64,000 nt of DNA from Mytilus trossulus (Eukaryota > Mollusca > Bivalvia > Mytilida > Mytilidae): the NCBI RefSeq assembly GCF_036588685.1, contig NC_086376.1, forward strand, positions 61,217,166-61,281,165, written 5' to 3'. The notes below the pieces were generated by a model. It was not told where the DNA came from. It saw nothing but the letters and a program-made list of their open reading frames with translations, and made no database searches. This document shows positions 37,190 through 50,284 of the stretch, piece by piece (the stretch's first letter is position 1; every line of letters starts with the position of its first letter). A program made the translations under genes and the position numbers.

Positions 37190-38020
37190 AAGTCTGCCAT
37201 ATAACTTTATTTTTTTCTTCTCGGTATTACCACTGATGGACGTCTTCAAACTGTATATTACAACACAAGTACCTATTTCAGCTTTCTCAAGAGAAGCATG
37301 CTCTCTGTCATATTGTCATAGGTATGCATATCTTAATTGACATGTAACAGTCACAGTTAAGTCTGCCTCATTTCTAGGCTTACATCTAGAAATTGACAAT
37401 GAGGTTGAAAACAAGACTTTACTACAAAAAAAGATGATTTCAGCTTCTTAATCGTTAACTTTCCATTTTTATGAAGTTACATTCCAGCAGTGCATGCATA
37501 CGGAGTATATGTTTCCCAATTGATAAAATATCCCTAGGCTTGTATTTCATATCTTGAATTTTTGATAGAGGGTTGTTGCTCACAAAAAAGCTTCCAAACC
37601 AAGAGTTCCAAATGGTGGAGATGAAATCATCCCTTCGTATTTTTTTCGGACGCCATCACGAGTTGACTGACCGTTATGGGGTATTCGTTTCAGAGATGAT
37701 ATCGGATATAGTCCCTTTTTAATAATAACAATCCCGTTCCCTTTTCACGAATGTGACCTACCGAATTAGACTATTTATCGTTTTTTTTAATAATATGAGC
37801 AGTACGACGGCTGCCATATGTGAAGCAGGATCTACTTCCAGAGCACCTATTATCACCCAGTTTTGGTAATTTTCATGTTGCTTCGTCTTTAGTTTTCTAT
37901 GCTGTGTCTTGTGTACTATTATTTGTTGGTGTATCTTTTTCTTTTTAGCCATGGCTTTGTCAGTTTTGTCCGATCTATGAGTTCGAATGTCCCTCTGGTA
38001 TCTTTCGGCTCTCTTTAATA
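37190..38020 (+). pseudogene. Degraded Penelope-like fragment upstream of gene B
   Basis: Scrambled frames contain a LEIDNE stretch, a block equivalent to VNFPF..YGVYVSQ, and further phrases that match the minus-strand copy at 42600-43646. Many stops and indels are present. It ends in the C-rich tail with CCCTCTGGTATCTTTC. Confidence 0.5.
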
Positions 38021-38329
38021 TTATATTGACTTCGATTGGAGGTTAAACAATCGATCAAAAAAAATTCAAGCGAGGTTAAAAAAAATAGATTCACTGCTAT
38101 CGACTCAACATAAGCTGTAAGTTCACCATCATGAAATTTGGTTGACAGATACGGTGCGCCTCAATTCCTATTATCTTCTATTGTATATTTTTGCTTTTGG
38201 ATAAAATCAAATGTCCTTTTGTAATTCGTCCTATACTTTTTGTATTGTATCAAATGGAATACATTAGCTTTTGTTAGGTTTTAGAAATAGGCTAGCATAA
38301 AGTCACATAAAACACATTTTATCGCAAAA

Positions 38330-39030
38330 TTCGCTAGAATTGTAGTTCGAAAAGCTTTGAATAGTGGAACTAACTGTTCGGGAGTAAAAAAACATCTTTG
38401 GATGTTTTAGGTCCTTTTGAATCTGTTTACAGTTTTAACTTTTGTGCTCTTTACAATACACTGCCACCCAATCTTATCAAACAAAAGTTTTCATATTTGA
38501 TTAAATGGTCGTTTGGATATTCTGAATGCAAAAACATTTGCTGCAATTCATTTAAAGCTTTCTTCTCTAATGAGTAAGATAAAAAATGTAAGAAATACTT
38601 ACTGGAGATGTATTGAGATGATTAACGCTTTTAGTTTTCTCCTTTATAATTTTAATGTACCTTTCAGCAACAATATTTATCGACATGTGGTAGGTATTTC
38701 AATTATCACTAATTGCGACCCTTTCAATAACAAACTTGTTTTTTGTACTGTAATTAATCACAGTTTATGACCTAACTCAGTAGTGACCCGTCTAAATTGC
38801 ATTTAGTTAATAAATTCAACAACACTAGTACTTATCGTTATTTTCATGATATTTTTGCGTGAAACAATCAAGAATTTTCCAAATATACAGTTGAAATTCA
38901 CCCAAAGGAGTTTACTTGAAAAAATAAAACTAATTTTAACGGTTATAACTGTCCTTTTCTATATTTAGATATTTCGCTTGTACATGGGAAACTCCACACT
39001 AAAATTTACGACAAAAACAAATGTTGTCAA
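38330..39030 (+). pseudogene. Degraded Penelope-like reverse transcriptase, motif A to thumb
   Basis: Recognisable in several frames: ALYNTLPPNLIKQKF (motif A with the Asp lost), a decayed motif B, YRYFHDIFA in place of YRYLDDIF, then HPKEFT and GKLHTKIYDKN. It breaks off at about 39030. The catalytic Asp residues are mutated. Confidence 0.6.
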
Positions 39031-39234
39031 AAACACTGTCTTAATAGTTGCAATTTAAGCAAATAATCTTTTTTGATATTTGGAAACTTTAAATAAAATC
39101 TGTTTTAGATTTATAATTACTATCAATTTGTGCTAGCTAAGGTGGTCTATGCCTTAGATAAGAAAATCCTATGTATTTCGATTAATTTATACTTTTGCAT
39201 AAGATAATTTATAAAACTTAACATGTAATTGATA

Positions 39235-39420
39235 CTCATATCAACAACGAAGTGCTGAATACTGGGCTATTGATACCCGCACGAACAAAACGTGCATAAG
39301 TAGTGGCATCGAATCAGTGGTGTAGATAGTTAATAAAAGTACCAGGCTAATAATTTGATACGGCATGATGCGCGTTTCGTCTACATAAAGACTGGTCAGT
39401 GACGCTCAGAGCATAGGAAT
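39235..39420 (-). repeat. Hammerhead-associated repeat with degraded ribozyme
   Basis: On the minus strand the repeat starts with a hammerhead-like segment at 39404-39359: GCGTCA, CTGACCA (core damaged), a GTCT/AGAC stem, GAAAC, GCGCATC. It runs on to CTGGTAC, then the GGTGTAGATAG, GATGCCACT and ACGAAGTGCTGAAT-like phrases shared with 21560-21725 and 58910-59080. Confidence 0.65.
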
Positions 39421-39889
39421 AAATAAAGGCAACAGTAGTATACCGCTGTTCAAAACTCATAAATCCATGGACAAAAAACAAAATCGGGGTAACAAACCAA
39501 AACCGAGCGAAACGCATTAAATATAAGAGGAGAACAACGACACAACACCGAAACGCAACACACACAGAAACAGACCAATCATCAGACAAAATACCACGAG
39601 AATAACAAATGTAACATGAAAACCAAATACATGAATTTGGGATAGACAAGTACCGTGCCACGTCTTATCTCAATATCTCAAAAATAAGAGAAAACACAAA
39701 CGACTCAACGTTAAAATGCAACACAAAGAGAAACGAACAATATTATAACAATCACCATCTTCCTGACTTGGTACAGTAAGAACCAAACAAGTATAAAATT
39801 GAAGACTATTTAGGACCAATTTCCTAAAGTTACTGCTAAGGTAATCTAAACCTAGGATAAGAAAATCCTTAGTATTTAAGTCTGCCTTT

Positions 39890-40510
39890 TATCTTGACTA
39901 TATAAGAAAAATATTCACAGTGGGGGTTGTTTGAAAACAAAATTTACGACAAAAGAGATGTTTTCGGCTTCTAAATTGTGAACTGACCATTTCTATTTAG
40001 CAACATAACAGCAGTATCTGCATATTTAATTTTATATCTTTAAATATTCCAAGGTTTAAATTGCCTATCACAATTTCATAAAACAAATTTTTCGAAGTAC
40101 TGTAGTTGCCATTTATTTTTCCTTCGACTATTTAACGGACGCCAATACCAGGGTTGAACGTACTGGAATATATCCATCATAGATGACGATCTCGTCCGGT
40201 TCAATTGTTGATTCAACAATCCTATCCTCTATTCACTGATTTTAACCTAAAGAATAGCACTTATCACAGAATTGTGCTTTTATGAGCAACATGGCTCATT
40301 TTGTTTGCTTCATGTTTCTTAATCTTTATTTTTTTTATATTTTGTTATTTGACCTTGTGTTTGTTTTTCGGTCTTTTGTTGGTTTTCGTGTTTCACAGTC
40401 TGTAGTTTTCTATATTTTGTTATGTGAACTGCTGGTTGTCTTTAAGACTCTTTTGTTCGGCAGTGACTTGGATGTCTTTTTGGTATCTTGCTCCTCCCTT
40501 CAAACGTTTT
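39890..40510 (+). repeat. Reverse-transcriptase-element debris before the remnant shell gene
   Basis: Duplicate of the segment at 29380-29830, more diverged. It contains a KIYDKRD-like frame fragment near 39940 and ends in the C-rich TTGGTATCTTGCTCC tail. It lies about 470 bases before the orphan last exon. Confidence 0.5.
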
Positions 40511-40983
40511 TTTTTTTTTTAGTTTTTTTTTAGAGTTTTTCCAGAATAAGCTTCAGATGAAACAAAGTATCAGAGTTTTCCTTATATATCACCACACCTT
40601 ATTATACTTTAAGTTGTCATATGCAGCACTATTTGCATCATTGGACAAGCGATAACTTAACTTTCCTGATTAAATAGGTTAGTAATTCCGTTTTCAATTG
40701 GCTTTAAGATTTATTATTTGTTTTGTTTACCATGGAATCTGTTGTAAGCTTGAAGTTATATTTTTTAATATTTTTTTCTGTGGTGTCGACTGTTTTTTCT
40801 TTGACCTTAAATATTCCATGGTCTCTTTGAGTATTTTAGAACTAAATTGCTTATTATTTAAGAAGTTAACCAGAAAACACAAGAATCAATATTCTAAATT
40901 CAGTTTAATAAGAATAAATCATAACAATAAATATAACAAATTTGTATAAAACTATTGACTTCTACTCAATGATACATGGATTT

Positions 40984-41290
40984 CTAATATGTTCCTTTTT
41001 TACCTGCAAAATAAACTAAAAAAGATTATTTCATAGAAATGTCATAGAATTTTTGTATAAATATTAATTAACATACGGTGGTGATTTTATATCCTATTGT
41101 TTAAAGCTGAAGCATAAAATACTTGATGTGCATAAATATCTTCGTTTTACTTTTGTGTTAGTTCATTTCTGTTATAAATTGATGTCCTATATATACTATA
41201 GTCATTGACCACACAAGTCATTATGATAAATTATAAAATAGACATTTTACCAAAAAATAAAGGTTTTAATAGAAGATGTATATATAAAAA
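40984..41290 (-). pseudogene. Shell-matrix remnant: last exon and promoter with the coding exon deleted
   Basis: 41003-40984 is an intact copy of the family's last exon (acceptor CAG, then KKGTY and stop), followed by the family 3' untranslated sequence. Only about 160 bases upstream, after an intron-like stretch, the sequence jumps directly to the family promoter (ATTTATAAC-like joint, TATA at about 41194-41188, and the TGGTCAATGACTATAG block to 41290). The signal-peptide and repeat exon, and exon 1's donor, are missing. This is best explained by a deletion from exon 1 into the last intron. Confidence 0.75.
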
Positions 41291-41754
41291 AGGTTAACCT
41301 CAATGAGATAAAGTAATGTTATCAATTAATTATTAACAGTTGTAAAGTAGCATTATTGTCCAATCCGATGTTGTGTGAGATATTGTCATCTCTTAGTAAT
41401 ATGTGGTATTCCTATCTATCGTTTCATTGAGTATGGGGAAAGTCCCCTTATGTCTTAAACAATGTTTCATGTGGTGTTTTGCTATCGAGTTAAAATTCAA
41501 TGGAGTTGTTTTACGATTTTTTTCTAATCTCCATGGTTCTGTTATTTGTACGTTTTCTTTCATATAATATTTTTTATAGTTATACGTATATGGACTTATG
41601 TTTCATAATTGCTGCATGATGACTTTTAAAAGAATTTCAATGTGTGTAAAGTATCCTTTTTTAGATGGCACTGCATGGTTAAAAATTTATGGAGAGTAGG
41701 GTCGAGTATATCGTTAAGGTCATATATGACAGCACTATCCACAATCAGGAATCT

Positions 41755-42022
41755 TATGTACAGTAGTTGTCGTTTGTTTATGTAATTTATACATGTTTCT
41801 CGTTTCTCGTTTTTTATGTAGATTAGACGGTTGGTTTTCCCGTTTGAAGGGTTTTACACGTGTAATTTTGGGGTCGTTTATACATTGTAGCTTTTTGTTC
41901 GGTGTGAGCCAATGCTCCGTGTTGAATGCCGTACATTGACCTATAATGGTTTACTTTTATAAATTGTTATTTGGATGGAGAGTTGTCTCATTGGCACTCA
42001 CACCACATCTTTCTATATCTAT
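41755..42022 (+). repeat. Penelope-like 3' tail copy
   Basis: Matches 27300-27545 and, in reverse, 31237-31468: GTAGTTGTCGTTTGTT, CGTTTCTCGTTTC, GGTTTTCCCGTTTGAA, GTGTGAGCCAA.GCTCCGTG, ending GAGTTGTCTCATTGGCACTC. The abrupt 5' start is typical of 5'-truncated retroelement insertions. Confidence 0.65.
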
Positions 42023-42599
42023 GCAGTTGGCATCAAAATGACACATAGATGACCCTATTATTAATACCTGTTTATTTATGATATGTTGCGTTCATAAATC
42101 GATTAAGAATGTACAGCTTTGGTTTAACTGAAATATTGATACAATATTCATGACGTCCTTAAACTCATTTAGTGATTGCATTTCATTAAACTTAAATACA
42201 GTGACCTTAAAAACTGGAGACCACCGAAAGTAGAATGTCTGCAACATAAATTGATTATTTTTTTTTATATACAATTACAGATAGAAGGCTTCAAACTAGA
42301 TTATATAACTTAAGTACCGGGTTCAGCTTTCCTACTGTCGACTTCCCACTTCATAACAGTAGCATGTCCTCTGTCATCTTAATTGATATTTTTCATATTA
42401 TACTGACTTCTTTAACTTTAAATCTCAAAACTGTCAACCGGGTTAAGCGAAAGATCCATTGATTGACGCCGCATAAAGTGTAAAATCACCATGAATTGGT
42501 TGACGATACAATGCGTCTCTATTCTAATTGTATCCTATTGTATATATTTTGACATTTTGACTGTAAATTTGCACGGAGTATGACGGTTATTTACATATA

Positions 42600-43646
42600 T
42601 ATTTATATTGGAAATGGAAATGAGGAACATGTCAAATAGACATCAACCCAACCAAAGAATAAAAAAACGGACGAAGGACACTGATTATATATATATAATT
42701 GCGGTTTTTATCCAACGCAATCATGGGTTTGAACGTTGTCAAACTCATAAATCGCAAATAAAATGACAACGTCATGGATAAAAATGAAAAAGACAAACAG
42801 ACAAACAGACAAACAAACAAACAGACAAACAATATTACACATGACACAACATAGAAAACTAAAGAATAAGCAACACGAAGCCACCAAAAACGGGGTGCTC
42901 TCAGGTGTTCCAGAAGGGTAAGCAGATCCTGCTCCAGATGTTGCACCCGTCGGGTTGCTTATGTAATAACACATCCGGTAAATAGTCTAATTCGGTAGGT
43001 CATATACATGAAAGGGAAGGGGATTGTAGTTACGACGTACTGAACATATCCGATATTATTTGTGAAACAGTTATTCCATAATGGTCAACCAACTCATGAT
43101 GGCGTCCTTAAAATTTACGAAGGGATTATTGCAACCTCATCATTTGGAACTCTTGGTTTAATAGCTTCCTTGTGAGCAGCAACCCTCTATCAAAAAAATC
43201 ATGATAGGAAATGCAAGCACGGGAATATCGTATCAATTGGGAGATATATACCCGTATGCAGGTGCTGCTGGAATGTTGGTACTTACAAATGGAAAGTTCT
43301 CAATTGGAAAGCTGAGATCATCTCTGTTGTCGTGAAGTATTGTTTTCAACCGACCCTCGTTATCAATTTCTAAATGTAAGTCAAGATATGAGACCGACTC
43401 AACTGTATTTGTTGTATCCGTTATCTCTAGTTCGACGGGATAAAGGCGTTCCAAATAGCCACCAACTAAGTATTTGATAACTATTTGATAACTATTTGCA
43501 GTCTTTGCGCCGTGTTTGGAAATTTTAAAATTGCACCAGCGTCTCTGATGTTTGTTTAAACTGTTTTTATTTGTATAAATTTCAAGATTGCAATAACTAA
43601 TTTTTATATAAAATTTATATTTTAGCAGCATTCCAGAGAGGGACAT
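42600..43646 (-). pseudogene. Penelope-like reverse transcriptase 3' fragment, minus strand
   Basis: From about 43430 the minus strand reads VSYLDLHLEIDNEGRL, then DNRDDLSFPIENFPF and PAAPAYG, the thumb-side block of this family. A stop follows at 43233 and then frame-shifted sequence. Further on are a YYISNPTGAT stretch and a tail with the short tandem repeat CAAACAGA (42792-42830). Upstream catalytic motifs are absent. Confidence 0.6.
42792..42832. repeat. Simple repeat (CAAA/CAGA)n
   Basis: About ten tetranucleotides alternating ACAG/ACAA in the order AGACAAACAGACAAAC, producing low-complexity LFVCLFVC on the minus strand. Confidence 0.9.
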
Positions 43647-44539
43647 AAAAAGCTTCCCTTTAAGTGAATAATTTGTTGTTACTGCTTTACAAAAATACTG
43701 TTTACTTATAACTTTATATTTATTTAAGGTATGACTTAGGAAAACGTTTTCTATTATAGCAGAATATTTGAAATAAGAAAAAAAGGCTTACCAAACCACT
43801 TAGTATGGCTTGCTCGGTCATCAAATATTCATGGTAGAGTCCTACTCTAGGCCAATATTCTCATATTATGTGTTTTCGAGATTCAAGATATTAACCATCA
43901 AAGGAGGTTAACCTATGAAATGTTCACTTCCTTTTCTACCTAGGTACAATATTTAGTAACGATGTAACCCCTTACTTCCAAAATATTCGTAAGATAGATG
44001 ATATGTATTTTTATGACCCGCAATTTTTTTTTCTGGAATAAAAAGTAATATCCATTCTCTACAACTGTCAAATTCAAGGGAATATTTTTGTTTCGACCCT
44101 ACATCGAATGCAACCGGATGTGACATGCAATTTGGTGTTACACCTTTTCCATTCGTTACATTTGTTGATATAGTCTTACGTTTAATTTTGTCAGTATTTA
44201 TTGAGTTCCCATGTTTTATATTGAAGTTTGATTTTTTATTAATACTTTTTTCATATATATACTATCTGGAAGACTTTAAAGGTCGTTGTGCAAGTAAATA
44301 TATCTAGCATTCAACATGATAATAATGAATCTTGGCTCTTCTGAAAGAGAATTATCACGGATTAACATGTTGAAAAGGCTGAAGAATCAGAGCTACACAT
44401 AAAACGTTTAATTGTTGATTCTATTAATATACATATAAATAACGTCTTATTGTCATTGAATTGTCATTATTTATGACAGTTATCTTCGTAATTTCTTTTA
44501 CTTATATGAAATATTTCTGTTTTTATAAAAGAGTAGTCT

Positions 44540-44910
44540 ATATACCAATTCATCTCGCCATTGTGTTTTTGGGTTATTTTCGTTTTTGTATTAAAATGTC
44601 TATATGCTTTTTCGTGCTTCTTTGTTTCATTTTTGTTTGTTTTTATAGTGGTTAAGATTATAACTCAAAACTGATAGCTGTACCTCTATCTTTGACATTT
44701 TTACCTTTAATGTATTATTTTTGTTTGATTTGTTCACTCATCGTTGAAAGGATAAGGATATTTCACTCTTATACATACAAATGAGAGGTTTAGGTGGCTA
44801 TAAAACAAGGTTAAACCCTATATATTCTACATAAGAAATGCCTGTACCTAGTCAGGCATATGCCATTTGTTATCCATTGGTTTAATGTGTTTGAACTTCA
44901 GAAAACAGGA
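44540..44910 (+). repeat. Dispersed retroelement-like tail downstream of gene D
   Basis: Same family as 28180-28910, with the phrases GTGCTTCTTTGT, AAATGAGAGGTTTAGG, GTACCTAGTCAGG and CCATTGGTTTAATGTGTTTG. It ends about 130 bases before gene D's stop codon. Confidence 0.55.
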
Positions 44911-45035
44911 GTTGCATGAAACAATTAAGTACAATGAATCCTTTTTAATATACATTTAATATTTATAAACCATTATAAACAAAATAAACAAATTTGTAGA
45001 AAATCTCCATCAATTCTTCATTGTCTCCTCCGATT

Positions 45036-46561
45036 CTAATATGTTCCTTTTTTACCTGAAAGGATAAACGATGTTGTTATAATAATTTGGGTGCATTGTA
45101 TAATAGAAGAAAGAGTTGTGAATAAAGTTCATATTCTCCAAGTAACTAGTTTGATGTACATTCTACTAAAATTGATCAATCCGCCAGGTTTTTTTTATAT
45201 TTATTTATGTACCCTCCGGTTGTTTATAAATATTTATTCCTCCGTGTATCTCCTTCTTTGTTTTGTTATTATGCTGTGTCAAGTTTTTATAATTTTTGAT
45301 TCAGAGAATAAGTATTTTAATTAATATAAATTACTTTAAAAATAGAATACAATGCACTAGGAATAAGAATATAAATCTTTACAACAAAAAGGATATGTCC
45401 TTTCATTTTGTATGAAACTCCCTCTCAAATCACAATTTGGCAATAATAGTTATTATATAATATTTACAAAATTGTCCATTTATTTTATTTAGTGGTGTTA
45501 GATTACTTACCTCTAAATTTACCAAAACTGCCACTGTGAACGTTTCTTCTATTTATGAGTCCACCATTGACGTTAATACCAAAACCATTCAAACCACCAA
45601 TACCATGTGATCCTAAACCATTCATACCACTATATGATCCAAAACCATTCAAACCACCATATGATCCTAAACCATTCATACCACTATATGATCCAAAACC
45701 ATTCAAACCACCATATGATCCAAAACCATTCAAACCACCATATGATCCTAAACCATTCATACCACTATATGATCCAAAACCATTCAAACCACCATATGAT
45801 CCAAAACCATTCAAACCACCATATGATCCTAAACCATTCATACCACTATATGATCCAAAACCATTCAAACCACCATATGATCCAAAACCATTCAAACCAC
45901 CATATGATCCAAAACCATTCAAACCACCATATGATCCAAAACCATTCAAACCACCAATACCATATGATCCAAAACCATTCAAACCACCATATGATCCAAA
46001 ACCATTCAAACCACCAATACCATATGATCCAAAACCATTCAAACCACCATATGATCCAAAACCATTCAAACTACCAATACCTCCAATACCATATGATCCG
46101 TGGTTATTAACACCGTATGCCCCATTAAAACCATATGATCCATACACATTTCCTCCAAGTCCTTGTCCGTATCCATAACCCATGAAAGGTCCAATAACTT
46201 TGCCGTAAACACCGTTATAACCATAACCACCTAATCCATTTAAACCCCTTCCGTTCATGAACCCGTATCCAGGATATCCACTTTGTATATTATATCCATT
46301 GTATCCAGAATAACCACCAATGTTTAACGGTGAACCGTTACCATACGCGTTGTTGGAAAATCCTCCAGATCCATAACCTAATCTGCCATAAGACGGATAT
46401 CCGAAGCCACCATTTCCTTGAAATCGAATACTTCCAATATTACCTGGTCCGAATGGGTTTCCATATGTTTTCAGGTTATATTTGGGACTATATCCTTTCT
46501 CTCCGGCCTCGGATGCCACGAGTCCAAAAAGGGCTAAACCGATCAATAATATTGGTGTCAT
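45036..46561 (-). CDS. Shell-matrix gene D: long shematrin-like protein with GLNGFGSYG repeat
   Basis: Coding exons 46561-45511 and 45055-45036 join in phase (KFR G / KKGTY stop) to give about 356 residues, the longest of the family. It has a signal peptide MTPILLIGLALFGLVASEA and a mature start GEKGYSPKYNLKTYGNP shared with A and B. After a Gly/Tyr/Asn region with GYGFMNGRGLNGLGGYG, residues from about 155 to 340 consist of about 18 nine-residue units of GLNGFGSYG type with GMNGLGSYG and IGG variants, encoded by a 27-bp minisatellite. A non-coding exon ends at 50285 and joins the acceptor at 46575-46573 across a 3.7-kb intron. The predicted role is a secreted silk-like framework protein of the shell matrix. 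Confidence 0.85.
45590..46090. repeat. 27-bp coding minisatellite of gene D
   Basis: The plus strand shows CCATATGATCCAAAACCATT repeated, alternating with a TCCTAAACCATTCATACCA variant. The variants form a higher-order 81-bp pattern (three nine-residue units) repeated along part of the array. Low divergence between units points to recent expansion, and the copy number is likely to vary between individuals. Confidence 0.9.
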
Positions 46562-46572
46562 GTTTAGTGGTT

Positions 46573-49500
46573 CTGAAACGATATTCCATTATAATTAACT
46601 AATAATAATTTATGTGAAAATTCAAAACATTGACTTATCAGAACGACAGAACATATAAAGAAAAAAAATAATTGCAAAGATTTAAGACGTAAGTAAAATG
46701 AAATGTAAGTTGAATCTATATTAAAAAAGGTCAAACTTATCCTGGCGTTTTAAGTTCCTGAAATTTATTTAAAAAGAAAGTAATGCTAAATATATCAAAT
46801 ATGAAAAACATATTTTTTCAAACAAACACAAAACATACATTTAAGGGGGTACCCAACACTATACCCCAAAAAATTCCTGTCGTTTAATTTTTCTTAATTT
46901 TTTTTCATTGATAAACTAGGCCAACCTTAACATCTTGTAAAAATTTTAAAAGATTTAAACCATAGGTTTAAAAGATTTGGCAATTCAAATATGGCATCTT
47001 TTACATACTAGTATCAGCCAAAATTGGAAGTTTCTGAAATATGGGTATAGGGTTGAATTTGTTAAAAAAAAAAAATTTAATCCGAAATTGACAATAGCAT
47101 AGCTAATAATGATAGCTGAGGAGAATATTAGTTCACTGATACCCCCTTCTTGTAAGTTTTTTACTCCGGTTAAAAAAAATTGCCAAAACTTTACTAGGGG
47201 GTATCAGAATCAGCCCTGAAAAGTGAATGCTGTGCTTCTAGTATTTGAAAAAGAATTTTTTTTGGAAAAAAAATTGTGTCGTTTATTTTTTTCATATAAC
47301 TAAGCATTTGGAGTGCTATACTAGTTGGTTGTTCTTGCAAATTTTTTTTAAAATTTAACCGTTAGAATTTTTGGAATTTGAGTTTAAATTAGGCCCAACC
47401 CTCAAATTGGTTCATTAAATAAGAGCAAAATCTACTCAAAAAGTACATAATGGCCATAATTTTGTTTGTCTTTTGAACTAGGCCTTAGCTATTTGGCATG
47501 TGGATGTATCATCACAGGGTTAAGTGTCTTGCATCATGATGACCTTTGTGTGACCTTCAAATGTGACCTCAATGTCAACTTTATGGGTGTTTTTCCGTGA
47601 AAAACTCAACCATGTAGGCCATCACTTCTTTGCCTTTTGACCTAGGCCTTACATCTTTGGCATGTGGATGTATCACCATGAGGTGGTGTGCCTTCTTAAA
47701 ATTTTGACCTTTATATGACCTTGAACTTTGACCTCAAGGACGATAATTGTGTTTTTTTTTGGTAAGAAACACTTGTCCAGGCCATGACTTTCATGTATTT
47801 ATGAATTCATATTTATTTTAAAAAATCATATAACAAAAGCTTTAATCAACCATACAACAATATAGACACATTTTATGACATTTCAAGCCATTCAATGCAC
47901 ATGGAATACAAAATGGACATGTAGTCACATACAATTGTTTGAAAAGGGAATCGTTTCTATTGAAGCACAGTGTACGTTCTTAAATACCCAACAGACAGGA
48001 GTGAAAACTTTCTAGGAATCAAACAATAGGAGGAGTTATGCCAAATAACTATATACCAATAAAGGGAGGGACGGACAGGGGTACCCCCCCCCCAAACCTA
48101 CAATCAGTTGCAGGGGGGACAAAAGGATGTAATTGATTTTTGTTGTGAGATAATAGCTGTTAAAATTAAAAGCATGACACACCAAAAATACACATGATAC
48201 ATATGCAAAAGCTTTAAAGTTGGCAGATGCTTTACATGATCAAGATTTCAATTTATTGGTCTTTTAGCCAGATTCAAAAATATACGTTCAAAATATAACG
48301 TCAAAACCATTGGTCCAAAGAATTACGGCTTCAGTATGAGAGATGAAATAGAGCTGACTGTGCAAAATCCTTATACTGTTAAATCAAGTTTGTTAAACAT
48401 AGACCTTTTTTTAGTATTTCTGCTAATGTTTATAAATATGACAATTAAATACAACAGATTTCTAGTTAAAAGCACGGCAGTTACAAGTTTCACATTATTT
48501 TGGGCCCCTTATTATGATTGAGAATGATTACTCTATTCGGTAATAATCTTAAATTTAGACTTGAAAATATACATTTTCACATATATATATATAATTGTCA
48601 CTTGCAACAACACCACACTTTCTTTTTTATATTTATTTCAAAATTGCATTTGATTAAAAAAATCGGAAAGATACACAAACATGATAATGGAACAACAAAA
48701 GAAAATAACAAATTTTGCTATCCCTTCGGAATTGAAATTTGATAAAGCGAAAATAACATGTTCTATTTATATCATTCATGTGTAGTTTCAGTTTCAACTA
48801 TGATTCTAAATATAGACTTTACTTTCCCTAAAATTGCGGACGGAATAGAAGACACCCATTAATTTTCTACACATGTCAAGATATTAAAGGTTGGAAAAAG
48901 CTACTAGAAAGATATAGTTATTTTTTTATTCAGATGAATATAGAAAGCAAAAATATGTGTAGTGTTTTTTGGACTGAATGAGATGTTTTTTTCTTCTTTT
49001 CCCTTGTTCCGTGACATGTTAATGATACACTGGTGGTTGAGCTAGTTTCCCTCTGGTTATCTTCGAACTTTTTACATGAATATAAATCATTCAATAATAT
49101 ATTCAATTGCACTTTAAATAATATGACAGCTATTATAAAATCATGAATTATTCGTAATCTTTTTAACATTACTACATGTATTACTAAGGCCATAGAAAAA
49201 TACTATAGTTTCGTTTAACAATAGTCCAAACTACAGAAGGCGTCCCAGAAAAAAAATTAAGATAGCCTTGCCAGACGTCTTAATTATTTGGACTAGTTTA
49301 ACAAAAAAAAAAGTTTGAGAAGTCAATTCAGTTTTGATTTAATCAATTTGATATAAAGAAGATCTATGAACATAAGCATTGTGTAATTGTCCAGGGATTC
49401 TTATTTATTTGGTCAAAATTTTATTGTCGGAGGGAGCTACCATTTGAGAGAAGGGTAGGAGGGGTCCTTGTCCCGAAATCCCGGCTTAAAAACACGAAAT

Positions 49501-50284
49501 CCCGAGATCCGAATTTAGATAAATTTAAATCCTGACATCCCGCGAAAGGGTCAATCCTTAAATCTTGACAATAGAAACAGTCGATCCCGGAGTCCCGATA
49601 AAGGTCCTATCCACACTCATTTGAGGAGGGGGCTAGATGAAACTTGAAAAAGGCAAGACAGGCTTTGGAACAAACAAAGGCAGGATCAGTAATTTAGCAT
49701 AACAGGATGACAATTTATGAAAACAATTTCAGTAAACTAATGAAAATCACAGGTCTGTAAAGAATGAAAAATAAAAAAATGCAGGCCGATAATATAATGA
49801 TGAGTTCATGCAACTATAAAAAAAAATGCAGGACAAAGTTTTTTAAATCCTAGCCCTCCCCTCTTAAAATCAAATGGTAGCATCCTTAGACTTTTTACAC
49901 TTTATTACATTTTATTAAAGTCCTACATGTAGGCATTGCCAAGTAAAAAACGAAAACAGTTATGGTCCCTTCTCTTTCTGTTTCCCTCCTTTTCAAACGT
50001 CCTTGTTTTCTTTTGGTTAATTTATTTCACTTTGAAATTTCCCTATTAGGTCTCATTGAAGGTTCATTTATTGAAAATAATTAACTTTAAATTCTTTTTA
50101 AGGATTAAATGAATAACAAAGGGTGTACAGCTGGTCTTAGCAATAATGTAAACATTCTGATCATGATCTTTTAAAAGCTTGCATATTGCACATAATTTTA
50201 AAACGCAACAATGAATCAGACTATGAGTAAGAGTTATCTTTTCTGAGGTGTTCTGTACCCCCTTAAAGTATAGCAACTGCTTAC
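46573..50284 (-). other. First intron of gene D
   Basis: Bounded by a GTAAGC donor (50284) and a TTTCAG acceptor (46573). It contains a dispersed bivalve-type repeat from about 46855 (GGGGGTACCCAACACTATA). A degenerate tandem of two units of about 180 bases at 47455-47770 carries GGCATGTGGATGTATCA and TGACCTTGAACTTTGACCTC. A C-run lies near 48080. No gene is supported inside. Confidence 0.6.

Noticed and set aside
45555-46178. Two long plus-strand open frames (207 and 167 codons) rich in DPKPFKPP or IQNHSNHH repeats
   Set aside because: They are antisense shadows of gene D's 27-bp minisatellite, which is open in several frames because its length is a multiple of three and it lacks stops. The minus-strand frame has a signal peptide and paralogues.
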